64,000 bases of DNA, taken from assembly GCF_020921035.1 (NCBI RefSeq), contig NC_063155.1, positions 6,743,001-6,807,000 of the forward strand, written 5' to 3'. Of the stretch, positions 59,263 through 64,000 are shown piece after piece. The notes under the pieces are model-generated. The model did not search any database. It saw only the letters and a program-made list of their open reading frames with translations, and was not told where the DNA came from. This DNA comes from Rhodamnia argentea. Its lineage: Eukaryota; Streptophyta; Magnoliopsida; Myrtales; Myrtaceae. Made by a program: the position numbers and the translations under genes. Position 1 is the stretch's first letter; the number at the start of each line of letters is the position of its first letter.

Positions 59263-59800
59263 AATTTCATTTACTAGGCTGCTCGCTTACCCCTTTATTT
59301 TTCGGGGAATTGATGAACTTACCACGAGCTCCTCCGTTCGATATGTCCGGTGGTTGATATATTGATGCATATATAAGATTATGTGTGTTTATGTATGGTG
59401 GTTAATATGTCTACTATTTCAATACGCCTACCATTAGAAATAAAGGTTGGCAAAAAATAAAAGGAAATGGAAAAAATATATATGTAAATATATAAACGTG
59501 GTGATAAGGGGAATGGTCCTATGGTCATTACGGAGGCAGAGTGGTGAACATGATCCGCTTAAATAGGCACACATGCACACACGATCTTTCAAAAAAATGG
59601 CGGTAATATTTCAAAAATAATTAAAGAAAATCAATTAAAGATTTGTAACAGTGGAAAAATCACATCAACAGTTAGTACAACCGATATATCGTCAGAACGG
59701 TCGTATCGTACGCTTATCGAGGAGTCAGAACGGTAACTTTTTCTAAGAAATTAGGAGTACCCGATCTTTTCAACATTACAAATATCTAGTTACCCGATCC
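59263..59800. other. Intergenic / possible 3' LTR of Copia element 2
   Basis: AT-rich DNA between the two Copia elements. The 3' LTR of element 2 should lie here, since it is a minus-strand element ending near 59800. I could not define its ends because the partner LTR is outside the window. Confidence 0.3.
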
Positions 59801-62291
59801 TTTTCGATATCTGCGGATCTTTTGTCTCTCGAACTTGTCACTCAAGAGGATTAGAAATTTTCAATTCTCTTTTGATGAATTCAAATGCTTGCTTGTCTAG
59901 AGGCTTTGTGAAAATATCAGCCAGCTAATGTTCCGAGTTGACAAAACGTTTGCACACATCATCGCTGTTCACATGGTCTTGAATGAAATGATGCTTTACT
60001 TTGATGTGATTTGCTCTCGAATGTAGTATTGGATTCCTAGTCGGGTTTATAACACTTATATTGACACAATAGATATGAATATTTGAGTTTTGTCCCTCAA
60101 AGTCACTAACTTATTGTTTCATCCAAAGAAATTGAGCACGGTAGCTCCCTAGCACAATGTACTTAGCTTTAGTGGTTGAAAGAGTAATTGAGTTTGCTTC
60201 TTTGAAATCACAATATCACCATGTTTCCCGACATTTGATATGTGTTCGAGGCACTCTTTCGATCGATTTTACAACTTGCACAATCAGCATTTGAATATTC
60301 GAATAAATCAAAGGTCGAAGCTCTTGGATACCACAACCCTATCTTGGGTGAAGAATCACTGTACCTTATGATCCTTTTCACAACCATGACATGTGATTCC
60401 TTTGGGTTACATCGGAATTGTGCTCATAAACATACGGAGAACAAAATATTCAATCGAGAAGCAGTTAAGTGTAGCAGTGATCCTATGATGCTTCTATAGA
60501 ATTTAGAATCAACGGATACACCTTTTTCATCATTGTCCAGCTTGATAGATGCAACCATAGGTATTTCAATGAATTTGCATTCTTCCAAACCGAATCTTTT
60601 CACCGGATCTTTAGCATACTTTTCTTGGTAAGTGAAAGTGTCAGCTCTTGTTTGCTTTATTTGAAGTCTAAGGAAGAAGTTCATCCCCCCATCATGACCA
60701 TTTTGAACTCATTTGTCATTGCTTTGGCAAATTCCTTGCAAAGATTTTTATTAGTATAGACAAAGATTATGTCATCCAAATAAATTTGAACTATCAAGAT
60801 GTTTTTACCTTTCTTCTTGATAAATAATGTAGTATCAACTTTACCTTTTTCGAAATTGTGTTCAAGAAGGAAAAAACTCGATCTTTCATACCAAACTCTA
60901 GAGGCTTGCTTGAGACTATAAAGAGCCTTCTTTAATTGATAGACATCGTCCGATCGCGAAGGATCTTCAAAACCCGATAGTTGCTCAACAAACACCCTTT
61001 CTTTGATCTAGCCATTGAGAAAGACACTTTTAACATTCCTTTGGTACAAGGTAAAATCATAATGATAGGCATAAGCAAATAAGAGTTGAATAGCTACTAA
61101 TCAAGCAACAAGAGCAAACGTTTCATCATAATCCATGAATTCTTCTTGTGAATAACCTTTAGCTACTAACATGGCTTTGTTTCTTACCACATTGCATTTG
61201 TCATCCATTTTGTAGCAAAACAACCATTTGGTGCCGATGGTCGGCTGATCTTTGGGCCAATGGACTAAATCCCGGATATCATTGATCATGAATTGTTGTA
61301 GCTCATCTTGCATGGCTTCGATCCAGTTTTCGTCAACGATAGCTTCATCAATTATTTTAGGCTCAATTTGAGAGATCAAGGCTAGGGAGTTCATCATTTC
61401 TTTGACTGATGACCTCGTCTTGATTCCTTCGCCAATCTCCCCAATAACCTAATCTTTAGGATGATCGGTCTTGAACTTCCGGTCTTTAGGCAATTGGCTT
61501 GAACTTGAAGGATTGATAGCCGATTGTTACTGTGGCTGTTAATCATTTGCTGGAATAGATATTTGAAAATGTACCTCTTGTTCATCTCTTTGAATGCCTT
61601 TCAGCTCATCTTTGATTTTGACTTTGATGGTTTCTTCAACAACCTATGAATCTTTATTGAACACACGATAAGCTTTGTTATTTGTAGAATAACCAAGAAA
61701 TATACCTTCACTTGATTTAGCATCAAACTTTCCAACATCATCATTAGCGTTCTTGAGAATGTAGTATTTACACTCGAAGACGTGGAAGTATGATAGGATA
61801 GGCTTCTTTCCTTTAAAGATCTTGTAAGGCGTCTTTTCCATCACTGCTCCGAGAAGAGCTCTATTCATGATGTAAAATGCGGTTGCAACGGCTTCAGACC
61901 AAAAGTAGGTAGGAACTCCAATTTCAATCATCATGGTTTTGGCCATCTCTTAGAGTGATCGATTCCTTCTTTCTGCAACTCCATTGTTGACGAGTATAGG
62001 GAATGGAGAAGTTGTGCTCAATTCAATTCTCGTCACAAAGATCTACAAAGCTTTGGTTTTGAAATTCTCCTCCGTGATCGGTTCTGATTGCTATGATCCC
62101 GTAACATTTTTCATTCTACACTTTTCTAGTAAGTTTCTCAAAGTAATGAAAAGCTTCATGCTTATGAGTTAGAAAAATAGCCCAAGAGAAACGTGAGAAA
62201 TCATCAACAATTACCAGACAATATTTACTTCCTCCTAGACTTGTAGTACGTATAAGACCAAACAAATCCATATGTAACGATTGCAGAGGTC
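59800..62291 (-). mobile_element. Copia LTR retrotransposon, element 2 (pol 3' part: integrase, RT, RNase H)
   Basis: Minus strand. Integrase core: LHMDLFGLIRTTSLGGSKY and CLVIVDDFSRFSWAIFL (62280 down), then PTYFWSEAVATAFYIMNRAL and SSEGIFLGYSTNNKAYRVFN (to about 61644). Reverse transcriptase: GTKWLFCYKMDDKCNVVRNK (about 61230), VYQLKKALYSLKQASRVWYE and IVQIYLDDIIFVYTN (about 60780, a Y-x-DD box). RNase H region ends with ADIFTKPLDKQAFEFIKREL near 59870. Several stops interrupt the frame. It continues on the far side of the inserted solo LTR (63643-64000). Confidence 0.9.
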
Positions 62292-63642
62292 TACTATGTC
62301 GCGGCCTAAAAAATGAATGGTTAAATTCCAAGCTAATGGATTATCATGTTAATTAATTAACTAACCTAACTCGGACTCTCCCAAGTCCATACCAAATCGC
62401 AACTTGAGGTTCGAATAATTAACAAACAATGTAATTTGAATTTGGAGTCGCCACTAATCATTTTTGGTAGGTCGATTAGAAACCTAAATAAAATAGCGGG
62501 AGAAAAATATTTTATTTCTACGAACCAGAGATTTTGAATCCGGGGATTTGGTTACGCTAGATTACTCTAACGCCCTTTCAATACCATTTTCGTGAAAAAT
62601 GTCCGATTTGGCAATTTTGATGGATTTTACTTGAAATTCAAAGGTGCAATTTTTTTTGTTTTCTTTTTTCTTATGAGAATGTAAAATATTGAACTTTATG
62701 CGATATACACCATGGATGATTTAAAAAAAGGAAATGCAGCCAATCATGAATATTTACAAAAATAAACTAACGTGTAATTTATTACATAATGCTAAACTTA
62801 GGAACATGTGGCATATCCAAAATAAACAAACAAATGTTCAAACCAAATGATTACATCTTTGTAGACCGAGGTGGAGAAGATTACCTTATATTATCCAAAA
62901 TCTTACTCACGTGCACGTTATAGTTTCGTTTTAAGATGTCGAAACCGGAAGAACAAGGCTAGTCATCGAAAATGGCAAGCAGCGGCGTTGTTGGATGGCG
63001 AGAGGCAGAGTATGTGTCGGGATTTGTCGAAGATGATGCTCGACTAAAGTTCTTTTTTTACTCTCGAATTTTCTTCTCTGGTTTTTCTCAAGAGCTCTCT
63101 TTTTTCCCTCCGAAAAATTCCTTTCAAGAACTCTCCCAATTCTCTCCAAAAGCTCCATTCTCTTCAAGAACTCTTCCTCTTTTATAGACAAAATTCTTCA
63201 TCTTCCATTCTTCATCTTCATTTTCCCATCTTCCATTTTCATCTTCTCTTCTTCATCTTCATTTCCCCATCTTCCATTTTCATCTTCTCTTCACCATCTT
63301 CCTTTCTCCATCTTCTCTTCATCATCTCCTCTTCTCTTGGTATTTGCAATACAGTCCTTAAGGTTCTAGTATTTGCAATACGGTCCCTGAAGTTCTAAGT
63401 ATTTGCAATACAGTCCCCGAGAAAATATTCCTTTCAAGCCAAAATCTTTTTGGTACATTTTTCACCCCATGTCTAGTCCAGAAGCCTGTTAAATTAAGCT
63501 CAAATGTTCTACTTGTCCAATTATATGCTAATGCAATGTACGCTAAAAATAAATATGTGAGATGATTTTTATTCAGAACTAAAATTAGTTCTAATTTTTA
63601 TGCAAAAAATAGATTAGTCAAAATTTAGGTATCAACATACTA
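62292..63642. mobile_element. Solo LTR (1341 bp) with 5-bp target-site duplication, inserted in Copia element 2
   Basis: TACTA occurs at 62292-62296 and 63638-63642. Between them lies 62297-63637, beginning TGTCGCGGCC and ending ATCAACA, i.e. with the TG...CA ends of an LTR. No gag or pol is present. Deleting it together with one TACTA copy brings the Copia integrase reading (SFKSIDNIATS | RPLQSLHMDLFG) back together exactly. The LTR contains CTTC/CATCTTC-rich and tatttgcaatacagtcc repeats (about 63190-63420). It looks like a Gypsy-type solo LTR left by LTR-LTR recombination. Confidence 0.85.
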
Positions 63643-64000
63643 GTAGCAATATTATCGATAGATTTGAAAGATGATCCGACTTATTTTCCCAAAGAACATG
63701 CATGGCAAGAGTCACATTTACCGTAGTTGATCTTTGGCAAGCCACACACCAAATATTTTGATGCAATCTTGGACATGTGCTTCACGTTGATATGGCCTAG
63801 TTTCTTATGCCATAGATCACATTCTTCCTTGATGGACATTAGGCACTGCATTTCATCAAGTTAAAAATTCAGCGTATATATGTTACCATGCCTTTTACCC
63901 GTGAAAGATTAGGTCAAGTCCTGGCTAGTGCCGGTGCACATGTTTTCTTTGAAGTTGATGTTGTATCCTTTGTCGCACAATTGGCTTATACTAAGAATTT
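63643..64000 (-). mobile_element. Copia element 2, gag-pre-integrase part (continues beyond window)
   Basis: On the minus strand: CDLWHKKLGHINVKHMSKI, VCGLPKINYGKCDSCHACS and GK, i.e. the HHCC zinc finger of the Copia gag-pre-integrase domain, followed by SFKSIDNIATS. Upstream (toward 64000) the frame has stops. The 5' LTR and gag lie outside the window. Confidence 0.85.

Noticed and set aside
60242..60499. 85-codon plus-strand frame
   Set aside because: Antisense of the Copia element 2 RNase H region.
1..64000. tRNA, rRNA, snoRNA, CRISPR, plasmid or organellar features
   Set aside because: Looked for conserved words (tRNA A/B boxes with cloverleaf, rRNA cores, regularly spaced repeats) and found none convincing by eye; a tRNAscan-SE/Infernal run would be decisive.

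Overview
This is nuclear DNA of a flowering plant, most likely a eudicot. The evidence is AT-rich intergenic sequence, GT-AG split genes, plant-only families (ALMT, NIMIN, LTPG, SCD1, PLAC8/FW2.2-like) and abundant plant transposons. I cannot name the species. A Myrtales-type dicot is only a guess, based on GC-rich-cored inverted-repeat elements that I associate with that group.

Region by region. 1-11 kb is gene-poor: an inverted-repeat element, a G-box-rich promoter-like patch with no gene attached, a full-length but dead LINE (2968-7943) bounded by a 17-bp target-site duplication, a second inverted-repeat element, and an almost pure poly-A stretch. A short NIMIN-type gene (NPR1 partner with a C-terminal DLN repression motif) lies at 11554-11943 (+). 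From 13.4 to 18.8 kb the DNA is an old tandem segmental duplication. Its right copy carries the last exon of an intact GPI-anchored lipid-transfer protein gene (18613-19624, -). Its left copy keeps only a decayed version of that exon. Head-to-head with the LTP gene is a small heavy-metal-associated-domain gene (20697-21092, +). A six-exon aluminium-activated malate transporter (ALMT9-like, vacuolar type) occupies 22314-26228 (+), followed by a truncated, frameshifted CYP736-like P450 pseudogene on the minus strand.

28.7-43.4 kb is one large 31-exon gene, SCD1 (DENN domain plus WD40 repeats; membrane traffic and cytokinesis). All its exon phases close except at exon 14, where the first AG acceptor gives a frameshift. 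Two PLAC8/FW2.2-like genes then lie head-to-head: a long one with a Gln/Pro-rich N-terminal extension (45335-47316, -) and a short canonical one (53007-54330, +). They share intron positions and phases, so they are an ancient duplicate pair. The 5.7 kb between them holds decayed transposons and an orphan 5'-UTR-like exon.

54.6-64 kb is transposon territory. It contains a degenerate Copia element (54638-59260, -) and a second Copia element (about 59.8 kb to beyond the window, -) whose integrase is split by a 1341-bp solo LTR flanked by a perfect 5-bp target duplication.

The intact genes do not form a pathway or cluster; this is ordinary plant gene order. I found no tRNA, rRNA, CRISPR or organellar genes, and nothing I would call a new molecular system. 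The most informative items are the exon-14 anomaly of SCD1, the divergent long PLAC8 protein that has lost the CCPC cysteines, the tandem duplication at the LTPG locus, and several transposon insertions with readable target-site duplications.
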